DNA from: Oscillospiraceae bacterium
GTDB taxonomy: Bacteria; Bacillota_A; Clostridia; Oscillospirales; Oscillospiraceae
DNA: 6,827 nt
Assembly: GCA_017411665.1 (NCBI GenBank)
Contig: JAFQPT010000298.1
Coordinates: 1 to 6,827, forward strand
Direction: 5' to 3'
The notes beneath the pieces are model-generated. The model made no database searches and was not told where the DNA came from. It worked only from the letters and a program-made list of their open reading frames with translations. A program made the translations under genes and the position numbers. Position 1 is the first letter of the stretch, and the number at the start of each line of letters is the position of its first letter. Shown here in pieces: positions 1 through 5,685 of the stretch.

Positions 1-24
1 GAGTTACCCCACGAAACAAAAAGA

Positions 25-40
25 AAACGGATATCCGTTT
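25..40 (-). terminator. Perfect 16-bp palindrome with T-tract on the minus strand (possible terminator)
   Basis: The sequence reads AAACGGATATCCGTTT, identical on both strands. It can form a 6-bp stem with an ATAT loop. On the minus strand it is followed at once by TTCTTTTTG (24 down to about 16), as in an intrinsic terminator. On the plus strand it is followed by GGAGG, so in that direction it would sit just ahead of a ribosome binding site. It could end a minus-strand transcript crossing the structured element at 66-233, or act as a protein-binding palindrome. Direction and role are inferred. Confidence 0.35.
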
Positions 41-56
41 GGAGGATATTTTATTC

Positions 57-242
57 ATGCTGATTGGGTGCGCGAGGCAACGAAAAAAGCACTGTGTAGA
101 GAGCCAAAGGCTGCGTGAACGCACCCTTCGTCTCGGACACAATGCTTTTTTCTTATTTCGATCCAAACCCACTTCGTTGGGCTTTGTATCGAGCAACTTT
201 CCAAACAAGCCTACTGTGCAGGCTTGTTTGGAACCTATTTAA
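57..242 (+). CDS. Doubtful 61-residue ORF inside a hairpin-rich element
   Basis: An ATG at 57 follows GGAGG (41-45) with 11 nt of spacing and opens a 61-codon frame ending in TAA at 240-242. The predicted peptide starts MLIGCARQRKKH and ends QACLEPI. It is rich in Arg, Cys and Phe, has no transmembrane segment, and matches no domain I can name. Most of the coding bases lie in three long inverted repeats (82-152, 158-192, 199-233), which constrain the sequence in a way a protein gene would not. I therefore think the frame is more likely a by-product of a structured RNA or dispersed repeat. The ribosome binding site is the only positive evidence for translation. Confidence 0.2.
   Translation: MLIGCARQRKKHCVESQRLRERTLRLGHNAFFLFRSKPTSLGFVSSNFPNKPTVQACLEPI
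66..233. repeat. Cluster of three hairpins next to tRNA-Leu: candidate structured RNA or MITE-like repeat
   Basis: Three inverted repeats follow each other. Hairpin 1 pairs 82-97 with 137-152 (15 of 16 positions) and encloses small hairpins at 102-112 (AGCC/GGCT) and 112-123 (TGCG-TGAA-CGCA). Hairpin 2 pairs 158-171 with 178-192 through TCGAT, C, AAA and CCCA, with one mismatch and one bulge, around CTTCGT. Hairpin 3 pairs 199-212 with 220-233, a perfect 14-bp stem with a 7-nt loop. The one mismatch in hairpin 1 (C92/A142) becomes a G-U pair on the minus strand, a slight hint of minus-strand transcription. The minus-strand T-tract after the 25-40 palindrome fits this, but I see no clear minus-strand promoter. 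I recognise no named RNA family. Confidence 0.45.
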
Positions 243-276
243 TCGGATTCAAGTGCAATCCCCCACAGACCAAAAG

Positions 277-307
277 AAAAAAGGACGTTCAAACGAACGT
301 CCTTTTT
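277..307 (-). terminator. Intrinsic terminator of tRNA-Leu (probably bidirectional)
   Basis: AAAAAAGGACGTTC (277-290) pairs with GAACGTCCTTTTT (295-307) around an AAAC loop. The GC-containing core is GGACGTTC/GAACGTCC with A/T flanks on both sides, so both strands have a hairpin followed by T residues. On the minus strand it lies 5 nt beyond the CCA end of tRNA-Leu. On the plus strand it could end a transcript of the structured element at 66-233. Confidence 0.85.
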
Positions 308-311
308 CTTT

Positions 312-399
312 TGGTGCGCGAGGCGGGACTTGAACCCGCACGCCCGGAGTGAGCACTAGAACCTGAATCTAGCGAGTCTGCCAATTCCACCACTCGCGC
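312..399 (-). tRNA. tRNA-Leu (anticodon CAG)
   Basis: Read on the minus strand, the acceptor stem GCGCGAG (399-393) pairs with CTCGCGC (322-316), followed by discriminator A and an encoded CCA (314-312). The anticodon stem CTAGA/TCTAG encloses the loop TTCAGGT, giving anticodon CAG for CUG codons. The T-arm contains GGTTCAAGTCC. The extra arm is long, as in class II tRNAs such as leucine, and the total length is 88 nt with CCA. The gene stands alone, with its own promoter upstream and a terminator 5 nt downstream. Confidence 0.97.
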
Positions 400-429
400 G
401 TATTTTGTTTTGCTTTCGTCGAAAGCTTT

Positions 430-461
430 ATTATAATAACACCTTGCATTCTGTTTGTCAA
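430..461 (-). promoter_or_regulatory. Sigma-A type promoter of tRNA-Leu
   Basis: On the minus strand a perfect TTGACA (-35, 461-456) is followed after 17 nt by TATTAT (438-433). This overlaps a perfect TATAAT at 435-430, which would give a 20-nt spacer. The region is AT-rich and points at the tRNA gene. Between the promoter and the tRNA 5' end lies a small 6-bp inverted repeat, GCTTTC/GAAAGC (412-426), which would be in the 5' leader of the precursor. Confidence 0.8.
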
Positions 462-540
462 CATAAAAATTCAGAAATTTCGATTTTTTTATTTTTCTTG
501 ACGAATTTTCAAAAAGTTCACGTGTTCTGACCGCTTTCTG

Positions 541-565
541 CCCCCGTGCCGCCTTGGCAAGGGGG
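541..565 (+). promoter_or_regulatory. Inverted repeat overlapping the -35 of the DUF975 gene promoter
   Basis: CCCCC (541-545) pairs with GGGGG (561-565), and TGCC (547-550) pairs with GGCA (556-559) around a 5-nt loop, with one mismatch between the two stems. The repeat covers the -35 hexamer at 554-559. It lies upstream of the expected transcription start, so it would act as DNA (an operator) rather than RNA, unless a more upstream promoter is used. A regulatory role is inferred from position only. Confidence 0.35.
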
Positions 566-582
566 TCGGTTCGTGATATACT
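554..582 (+). promoter_or_regulatory. Extended -10 promoter of the DUF975 membrane protein gene
   Basis: TTGGCA (554-559) and TATACT (577-582) are separated by 17 nt, and a TG pair at 574-575 makes an extended -10. Both hexamers match the sigma-A consensus at 5 of 6 positions. The expected start of transcription is near 589, leaving a leader of about 30 nt. The ribosome binding site GAGAGGA (604-610) is 8 nt before the ATG at 619. Confidence 0.75.
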
Positions 583-618
583 GCTTATCAGATTTTACTT
601 ACAGAGAGGAAATCGGGA

Positions 619-1416
619 ATGAATCTCCGTCAACAACTTAAATTTACCGCAAGAGGCTTCCTTGCGCATGCCAAGCCCAGTCCTTTGATGGTGGGGATGG
701 CAGCTCTGCTGATTCATGCAGTGCTTTCCGTGCTGGACAGTGAGGTGACCGGGGCTGCTGCGAATAATCAGCTGATTGCAGAAGCCTATCAGCAGTTTCT
801 GACCAACAATAACTTTAATCAGTTTGTGAATACCGTCAACTCGATTCAGCCCTCCTTTGTGCAGTCGGCACTGAGCGTGCTGCTGTCTTTGATGATTATG
901 ATGGTGTCTACCGGTATCGTCATTTATGTCATCAGTGAGGCACGCTGGCATAAGGGCAGCTACGGCAACCTGTTTGACGCATTGCCGATTCTGATGCGGG
1001 TGACATGGTATCAAATCGTGACGACCGTGTATGTCGCACTGTGGTCCATGCTGCTGATCGTCCCCGGCATCATTGCATCCTATCGCTATCGCCAAGGTCT
1101 GTATATTCTGCTGGACCATCCCGAGATGAGTGTCAGCGAGTGTATTCGAGCCAGTAAGCATATGATGCAGGGTAAGAAAATGGAACTGTTTTTGCTGGAT
1201 TTGAGCTTCTTTGGCTGGACCTTCGGTGAGAGCTTTACGCTGATGGCATTTACCGCAGCCTTTGGGGGCAACTCTTATCTGCCGACCTTCCTGCTGATTC
1301 CCATGAGTGCGTATATCCGTATGTATATGGAATTTACGCTGTTCCTGTATTATGAGCATCTATGCGGTGTGCATTACGACAGTCGCGTATCCAATGTAAA
1401 ACCTGCGGAAAACTAA
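619..1416 (+). CDS. DUF975 family integral membrane protein
   Basis: This 265-residue protein is a multi-spanning membrane protein. Hydrophobic segments lie at about 22-39, 82-105, 130-152 and 188-245, the last probably two or three helices. The stretch 144-200 has hallmarks I associate with DUF975: a Pro-Gly-Ile-Ile turn after a helix (149-152), a Tyr-Arg-Tyr segment leading to a Leu-Asp-His-Pro-Glu-Met motif (165-170), then a Glu-Cys-Ile-Arg-Ala-Ser helix, Met-Met-x-Gly-Lys-Lys (182-187) and Phe-Leu-Leu-Asp-Leu-Ser-Phe (191-197). The family has no established biochemical function that I know of. The start is set by GAGAGGA 8 nt upstream and a promoter 37 nt upstream. The gene appears monocistronic, divergent from tRNA-Leu and convergent with the M20 peptidase gene. 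Its family is fairly secure, its role unknown. Confidence 0.88.
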   Translation: MNLRQQLKFTARGFLAHAKPSPLMVGMAALLIHAVLSVLDSEVTGAAANNQLIAEAYQQFLTNNNFNQFVNTVNSIQPSFVQSALSVLLSLMIMMVSTGIVIYVISEARWHKGSYGNLFDALPILMRVTWYQIVTTVYVALWSMLLIVPGIIASYRYRQGLYILLDHPEMSVSECIRASKHMMQGKKMELFLLDLSFFGWTFGESFTLMAFTAAFGGNSYLPTFLLIPMSAYIRMYMEFTLFLYYEHLCGVHYDSRVSNVKPAEN

Positions 1417-1418
1417 AT

Positions 1419-1452
1419 CAAAAAGAGCCAGGCTGCAGCTTGGCTCTTTTTG
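1419..1452. terminator. Bidirectional terminator between two convergent genes
   Basis: CAAAAAGAGCCA (1419-1430) and TGGCTCTTTTTG (1441-1452) form a perfect 12-bp stem around a 10-nt loop. The run of A residues at the left base and T residues at the right base gives a U-tract on both strands. It starts 2 nt after the DUF975 stop codon and ends 8 nt after the M20 peptidase stop, so it can end both transcripts. Confidence 0.92.
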
Positions 1453-1460
1453 TATGCGGT

Positions 1461-2897
1461 TTAGCTTTTACGAATGACTTCCTTATAGAAATCCACACCC
1501 TTAGGCAATGCGCTTTGGAAAATATTCTCGTTCAGTCCGTGAATGCTTTCGTACTGCTGAGGGTCGATGTACAGAGGAGCGAAACGAATGCAGTTTTCGC
1601 AGACCGCGCTGTAATATTTGGCATCGGTGCCGCCTGTCATGGTGTAGGGACAGATATCGATTTCGGGATATACTTCCGCGGCGACTTCTTCAATCAGACG
1701 GAATGCGCTGCCGTTGAAATCTACAATGGGGCAGGGGTCATCCTGATAAATGACTTCGGTTTCGATGTCATATTTGGCGGCCAGTTTGGAGATGAGCTCC
1801 AGACTTTCCTTGTTGGGCTGATGGTGGATGAATCGCATGTTGCCTGTGACATAGGCCTCCTGAGGCAGTACGTTCAGACCATCGGAGCCTTTTGCGGTGG
1901 TGAAGGCCAGCGTGGTGCGCAGCATTGCACCTGCGGCGGAGCTGATGGAGGGCAGCAACTTTACCAGAAGTCCATCAAACAGCCACAGATTTGCCATGAC
2001 CAGACGCAGCCCGAAGCTCATGTTGGGCATGAGTCTGCGAAACATCTCTCGGACGGTGGGGGTCAACTCACTGCGGAAGGGATAATTCTTTTCTACATCG
2101 ACCATGAATTTGCCCAAACGCACCAGAGGTGTGTTTTTCTTGGGAGCACTTGCGTGACCACCGCTGCCGTGAGCGATGAACTTGATATCGCCGTAGCCCT
2201 TTTCCACTACGCCGACCATGCCGTAAATACCCTTGACCCCTGCAATGGGCTCTTGGATAATCATCCCGCCTTCGTCCAGCAGCAGTGCCAGATGCACCCC
2301 GTTGTCCTTGAGGTATTGTGCCATGGCGGGTGCACCTTCGCCGCTCCATTCTTCGGTGCAGCTGCCGCCGAAGTACACATCACATGCGGGTACGCAGCCT
2401 TCCGCCAAAAGCTCTTCCACTGCGGTCATCAAGCAAAATAGGCTCGCCTTGGTATCTACGGTGCCGCGGCCCCATACACGGCCGTTTTCGTCGATATCAC
2501 CGCTGAAGGGACCGTGCTCCCATGTGCCGCCCGCTTCCACCACGTCCTGATGGCTCATGAGCATAATGGGGGCATGGTCATCTGTGCCCGCCCACTTGAA
2601 CAACAGGCTGCCGTTGAATACGTGTTTTTCGCACTTGGCATGGATATTGGGAAACAGCTCTTCCAGTGTGTCGTGAAAGGCGTAGAATTTGGTACGGTCG
2701 GGGTCATAACGGCTAGAAATGGTTTCGCAGCGAATCATTTGCGCCAAACGCTGCCCGTAGCGTTCTGCGCGGGGAGAGGCTTCCAAAGGAACGGAGGCGG
2801 CTTTTGCCTTTGTAGGCTTGACCATCAGTGTGCGTGCAACGCAGATGACGACAAGCAGAACGAGGATGCCCAACAGAGCAAGAAGGATGAATTTCAT
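1461..2897 (-). CDS. M20 family metallopeptidase with N-terminal membrane anchor (carboxypeptidase S/PM20D1-like)
   Basis: This 478-residue di-zinc hydrolase belongs to the M20 (M20/M25/M40) clan, whose members cleave dipeptides, acylated amino acids or related amides. The expected metal and catalytic residues are present: His116 and Asp118 in SHQDVV, Asp148 in GRGTVDTK, Glu182-Glu183 (catalytic base and ligand), Asp208 in LLLDEGG and His453 in SIHGLNEN. His248 in GSGGHAS marks the lid/dimerisation domain, about 228-350. Residues 4-20 are a single hydrophobic helix, probably a signal anchor; basic residues follow it, so the side of the membrane is uncertain. I chose the ATG at 2897 because it lies 1 nt after the stop of the upstream gene (TGATATG) with AAGGAA upstream, which suggests translational coupling. 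A start 12 codons earlier would overlap the previous gene. It is the last gene of a three-gene operon. Family is secure; the substrate is unknown. Confidence 0.92.
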   Translation of the reverse strand: MKFILLALLGILVLLVVICVARTLMVKPTKAKAASVPLEASPRAERYGQRLAQMIRCETISSRYDPDRTKFYAFHDTLEELFPNIHAKCEKHVFNGSLLFKWAGTDDHAPIMLMSHQDVVEAGGTWEHGPFSGDIDENGRVWGRGTVDTKASLFCLMTAVEELLAEGCVPACDVYFGGSCTEEWSGEGAPAMAQYLKDNGVHLALLLDEGGMIIQEPIAGVKGIYGMVGVVEKGYGDIKFIAHGSGGHASAPKKNTPLVRLGKFMVDVEKNYPFRSELTPTVREMFRRLMPNMSFGLRLVMANLWLFDGLLVKLLPSISSAAGAMLRTTLAFTTAKGSDGLNVLPQEAYVTGNMRFIHHQPNKESLELISKLAAKYDIETEVIYQDDPCPIVDFNGSAFRLIEEVAAEVYPEIDICPYTMTGGTDAKYYSAVCENCIRFAPLYIDPQQYESIHGLNENIFQSALPKGVDFYKEVIRKS

Positions 2898-2898
2898 A

Positions 2899-3573
2899 TC
2901 AGAGCTTTCCTTTCTTGAACAGGATGAATCCAATCAACAGAGCCAGAGCACCGCAGGGAATCATCAGCAGACTGGTCTGGTTGATGGCGGCGGGAACGAA
3001 GATGCACAGCAAGCTGATCAGCAGCAGGGGAATGACTGCGATTTGGGGACTTTTTGCAAAGTACTTCAGTCCCAGTGCACCGAACAAAGCGGGAACCACA
3101 TTATTGAATGCGGGCAGTAGCACTTCGCTCTGCAGAATCGGCTGCAGAGGCACCATGCAAATGACGCCCAAAACAATGACCAGTGTGGTTACAATGGCAC
3201 TGGTTGCAACGGCGATGGTAGAAATGATTTCATGCTCGGGGGTACCTGCTTCGGTGCCTGCGATGTCCTTTGCGTTCATGACGCAGGGAATACGCATGTT
3301 GGTGACATTGCCTGTCATGAATGACAGATAACTGCCGCCTACGCCCAGCATGGGGGTATACACCAGAAATTCCACAATTGCAACGGGGTAATAAATGAGA
3401 CCGACCTTTGCCAGACCGGACAGGAAAGAGGCTGCTTCGGGGGTGACGTCGTTCCACGCACCGTAGAGGAAGGGAACAGAGACCAGCAGGGCGGTCATGA
3501 CCACCAGCGTAATACGGCCGAGGCGGTGCATTCCGTCATTGAACTCTTTGAAGAACAATTCTTTTTCAGTCAT
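2899..3573 (-). CDS. Multi-spanning membrane protein, operon partner of DUF5058 protein and M20 peptidase
   Basis: This 224-residue protein has about six hydrophobic segments, at roughly 19-39, 52-76, 117-142, 152-171, 177-196 and 200-219. The N-terminal tail is charged (MTEKELFFKEF) and the C-terminus is basic (KKGKL). A conspicuous polar loop at about 86-115 (MTGNVTNMRIPCVMNAKD, then TPEHE) lies between helices 2 and 3. It reads like a conserved functional loop, possibly substrate-related, but I cannot assign a named family. The start is secure: AAGGAGG overlaps the stop codon of the DUF5058 gene and lies 7 nt before the ATG. The gene ends 1 nt before the M20 peptidase start. A role as one subunit of a transporter formed with the DUF5058 protein is an inference from operon context. 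Confidence 0.85.
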   Translation of the reverse strand: MTEKELFFKEFNDGMHRLGRITLVVMTALLVSVPFLYGAWNDVTPEAASFLSGLAKVGLIYYPVAIVEFLVYTPMLGVGGSYLSFMTGNVTNMRIPCVMNAKDIAGTEAGTPEHEIISTIAVATSAIVTTLVIVLGVICMVPLQPILQSEVLLPAFNNVVPALFGALGLKYFAKSPQIAVIPLLLISLLCIFVPAAINQTSLLMIPCGALALLIGFILFKKGKL

Positions 3574-3585
3574 GTCAGCACCTCC

Positions 3586-4278
3586 TTAAAAAATCAGGCT
3601 GAGTACGACAGCCGCTGCCATGGCAACGAGCATGCTGGCGGCAAGGGAGAAGTTTTCCAGCTGGGCTTTGCCTTTTTTCTGAATGAAAAATTCAAAGACT
3701 GCCATGCTCAGTGCCGCAACGATTGCCACAATCAAAGGCATGACATCACTGCCCTCGCGAGGGATGGCCTTGCCGACATAGGAGCCGATGTAAGCAGCGC
3801 ACAGGCCGACAAACATAGCGGTTGTGGCATGAGCCCCGAAACCGGGCTTGGATTCCTCGCCTTCCGCAGGCTCTGCCTTAGGTTTGGACTGCAGCTTGTT
3901 CAGATATGTTTTTAGGAAGAAAATACAGCAGATGATCCCGCCGAGAATACCCACGGTCATAACCAGTGCAATGGTTACGAAAATTTCGGGGGAGAGCTGG
4001 TCGACACGCAGACCGCTCAGACCTGCACTCTGTGCAGCGATTTCCGCAACGTTCAGCTCATACTGCAGAGCTCCGATGACAGAAAGACGCAGCCAGGAGA
4101 AAGGAACGCCCAGTGTGCCGCTGAGGGCAATGACGCCCAGAAGAATGCTGATGGAGGGCAGCAGGGTGAAGGTTGCACTTGCGGTAATGGTTTTTTTGAG
4201 GATTTTCGGATCCATGCCGATGGCGATGCCTGCGCGATAGCTTTTTACAAGAAATACACCGCACAGCACGGTCATCAA
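3586..4278 (-). CDS. DUF5058 family membrane protein, 5' end apparently frameshifted
   Basis: The open frame from TTG 4278 (ATG at 4275) encodes 230 residues with hydrophobic segments at about 1-12, 38-56, 62-74, 100-123, 152-172, 178-199 and 210-229. The block at 40-79 (Ser-Ile-Ser-Ile-Leu-Leu-Gly, then PFSWLRLSVIGALQYEL) matches what I recall of DUF5058, a family of unknown function. The same frame continues upstream without a start codon, coding VNSGSFYLLVALVLG (4323-4279) until a TAG at 4326-4324. A well-placed SD (AGGTGG, 4357-4352) and TTG start at 4343 lie in the next frame and would encode MNTYLSR. One extra G at 4323-4325 would join them into a 252-residue protein. Neither start inside the shortened frame has a good SD. 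It is the first gene of the operon, probably a membrane subunit working with the next gene. Either a sequence error or a true inactivating mutation is possible. Confidence 0.8.
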   Translation of the reverse strand: MMTVLCGVFLVKSYRAGIAIGMDPKILKKTITASATFTLLPSISILLGVIALSGTLGVPFSWLRLSVIGALQYELNVAEIAAQSAGLSGLRVDQLSPEIFVTIALVMTVGILGGIICCIFFLKTYLNKLQSKPKAEPAEGEESKPGFGAHATTAMFVGLCAAYIGSYVGKAIPREGSDVMPLIVAIVAALSMAVFEFFIQKKGKAQLENFSLAASMLVAMAAAVVLSLIF

Positions 4279-4319
4279 ACCCAGAACCAGTGCTACCAGC
4301 AGATAGAAGCTGCCGGAGT

Positions 4320-4357
4320 TGACCTACTTAAATATGTATTCAAGGTTTTCACCACCT
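4320..4357 (-). other. Original 5' end of the DUF5058 gene: SD, TTG start and suspected one-base deletion
   Basis: On the minus strand the SD AGGTGG (4357-4352) is followed after 8 nt by TTG (4343-4341), then codons for Asn-Thr-Tyr-Leu-Ser-Arg. The DUF5058 frame resumes at GTC (4323-4321). The offset from TTG 4343 to GTC 4323 is 20 nt, one less than seven codons. Restoring a third G to the GG at 4324-4323 would give AGG GTC (Arg-Val) and one continuous frame. A GGG run shortened to GG is a common type of indel. No slippery heptamer typical of programmed -1 frameshifting is visible. Confidence 0.65.
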
Positions 4358-4373
4358 AAAAATGATTGCTTTC

Positions 4374-4402
4374 ATCATAACACGGACTGTGCGGTTTGAC
4401 CA
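4374..4402 (-). promoter_or_regulatory. Promoter of the DUF5058/membrane protein/M20 operon
   Basis: On the minus strand TGGTCA (4402-4397) and TATGAT (4379-4374) are 17 nt apart, and TG just before the -10 makes an extended -10 (TGTTATGAT). Transcription would start near 4367, about 10 nt before the SD at 4357. This short leader supports translation starting at TTG 4343 rather than inside the gene. Confidence 0.65.
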
Positions 4403-4404
4403 GA

Positions 4405-4446
4405 CGAAAAGAGAAATCCCTTCGTCTTCTGCGGAAACGAAGGGAT
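4405..4446 (-). terminator. Intrinsic terminator of the serine protease gene
   Basis: ATCCCTTCGT (4416-4425) and ACGAAGGGAT (4437-4446) form a perfect 10-bp stem, extended by TTC/GAA pairs around a TGCG loop. On the minus strand the stem is followed by TTCTCTTTTCG (4415-4405). It begins 5 nt after the stop codon of the protease gene and separates it from the DUF5058 operon. Confidence 0.88.
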
Positions 4447-4450
4447 GGTG

Positions 4451-5623
4451 TCAGCTGATTTTGTTGATGTCTTTGGCCACGATTCGGATGTCTGTGGAAT
4501 CGTAATATCTGACTGTGCCGACGACTTCAATATAGTCGCCCGGCTTGAGTGTGAGGAGACGCGCATCAAGGTCGGCTGTGTCGATTTGAACGGCATATTC
4601 TTCACTTCTCAGCTCTCTGAGCGTCAAGGATTGCTCAAAACCCAACACACCTCGAGTATCTCGGACATCGATGTTCAGCACATGCTCGGGGGAAGAAACC
4701 AGAAAAATGTCTGGATCAATACCGGAAATGTATCCATGTACCGTAATGGTTGTGTTTTGGAGTCTGCCTCCATAGGCTATGACATAGTCCACGGTATACG
4801 GGTGTTCGGTTTGGTCGTAAAGTGCTGCGACAGTCAATTCTTTTTCGGGGGTACGGGTATCGTAAAGCTCCTGTGCGTAATGAATGGGCATGGAGTAATA
4901 TAGGTCGTTGCCGCCCGTATATTCACCGGAGGTGATGCCAATGACCCTGCCCTTGTCGTTGAACAACGCGCCGCCGCTGCTGCCGTGGGAGATGGAAGCG
5001 GTGGAAAGAATTTCAATATGTGTTCCTGTGTCCAGATAATTGCTGAAAATGCCTGTGGAAACAGTGTTGGCGAAGCCAATCGGGCTGCCGATGGAAACCA
5101 GATTTTCTCCTTTATTCAGATTGCGGCTGTCTCCTACCTTTAAGGGTTTTAAGGGGCAGTCGGGAACTCTCAGAATCGCAAGGTCCTGTTCTTCGTTGTA
5201 AGCGATGACGGAGTCAACAGGATAAACCTCTCCGTTATCGGCTTGTACTTCGATGGAATAGGTATTGCCCGAGATGACGTGATAATTGGTCACAATGACG
5301 CCTTTGTCAAACACGGCGAAGCCGCTGCCTCTGCAATGCTCAAGGCCGTTATAATCGTAGCAGGTTAGCTTTACGACAGAGCCTGCGGCTTTCCCAATCG
5401 CCTGCGGGTCATCGGAAAACCGGCTGCCAAACGGACGGATGAGCAGTACAATGGCGATAAGAATCACAGCTGCGAGAGAAAGCAACAGCTTTGGGGAACG
5501 CAAAGACTTCTTTTGACGATGGGGCGCGGATGAGTCCTCGGGCTTCGGGACGTTTTTTCCGCAATAGGGACAAAACAGCATAGCGTCGTCAAGCTCTTTG
5601 CCGCAGTATGGACAGAAATTCAT
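4451..5623 (-). CDS. Zinc-ribbon, membrane-anchored trypsin-like (HtrA/S1C-type) serine protease with C-terminal OB-like domain
   Basis: The predicted protein has 390 residues. Residues 4-21 form a zinc ribbon (Cys4-x2-Cys7 and Cys18-x2-Cys21). A basic stretch (HRQKKSLRSPK, 35-45) precedes one TM helix at about 46-62, which predicts a cytoplasmic zinc ribbon and an external protease. The protease domain (about 75-255) has the full triad: His115 in TNYHV, Asp147 in EQDLAIL and Ser216 in GSSGGAL. No PDZ domain follows, unlike classical HtrA/DegP. Instead 285-390 looks like an OB-type beta barrel (ITVHGYISGI, then GDYIEVVGTV). I chose the ATG at 5623 over 5653 because AAGGTG is correctly placed before it and the predicted promoter would start transcription near 5649. 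The gene lies just downstream of spo0A but is not a spoIVB-type S55 protease. The substrate is unknown; envelope quality control or signalling is an inference. Confidence 0.9.
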   Translation of the reverse strand: MNFCPYCGKELDDAMLFCPYCGKNVPKPEDSSAPHRQKKSLRSPKLLLSLAAVILIAIVLLIRPFGSRFSDDPQAIGKAAGSVVKLTCYDYNGLEHCRGSGFAVFDKGVIVTNYHVISGNTYSIEVQADNGEVYPVDSVIAYNEEQDLAILRVPDCPLKPLKVGDSRNLNKGENLVSIGSPIGFANTVSTGIFSNYLDTGTHIEILSTASISHGSSGGALFNDKGRVIGITSGEYTGGNDLYYSMPIHYAQELYDTRTPEKELTVAALYDQTEHPYTVDYVIAYGGRLQNTTITVHGYISGIDPDIFLVSSPEHVLNIDVRDTRGVLGFEQSLTLRELRSEEYAVQIDTADLDARLLTLKPGDYIEVVGTVRYYDSTDIRIVAKDINKIS

Positions 5624-5655
5624 GAAATCACCTTTTGAACGGGTTTCTTTCATTT

Positions 5656-5684
5656 AATATATCATAAACAAAGCAGCAGCACAA
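5656..5684 (-). promoter_or_regulatory. Likely extended -10 promoter of the serine protease gene
   Basis: On the minus strand TATATT (5661-5656) is preceded by TG plus one base (extended -10). A weak -35, TTGTGC (5684-5679), lies 17 nt upstream. The predicted start of transcription, near 5649, is downstream of the ATG at 5653 and upstream of the one at 5623, which decides the start codon. An alternative -10, TATGAT at 5666-5661, has a poorer -35. Confidence 0.5.
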
Positions 5685-5685
5685 T

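Noticed and set aside
115..333. A 72-codon plus-strand frame ending in FSFGARGGT
   Set aside because: Its end runs through the tRNA-Leu terminator and into the 3' end of the tRNA itself. Such tRNA-overlapping frames are annotation artefacts, and no good ribosome binding site precedes it.
416..423. TCGTCGAA, a near match to a 0A box, between the tRNA-Leu promoter and the tRNA
   Set aside because: It is part of the small hairpin GCTTTC/GAAAGC in the tRNA leader, and there is no second site or reason for Spo0A control of a tRNA.
595..1359. A 254-codon open frame on the minus strand opposite the DUF975 gene
   Set aside because: The translation is rich in His and Gln with no recognisable domain, typical of the reverse strand of a membrane-protein gene. 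The plus-strand gene has a promoter, a ribosome binding site and family features.
1362..2441. A 359-codon open frame on the plus strand
   Set aside because: It lies opposite the M20 peptidase gene, has a Cys/His/Gln-rich composition with no domain, overlaps the end of the DUF975 gene, and crosses a strong terminator. It is an antisense shadow.
5624..5653. Upstream ATG (5653) for the serine protease, giving a 400-residue protein
   Set aside because: It has no Shine-Dalgarno sequence and lies at or upstream of the predicted transcription start, whereas the ATG at 5623 has AAGGTG 5 nt upstream.
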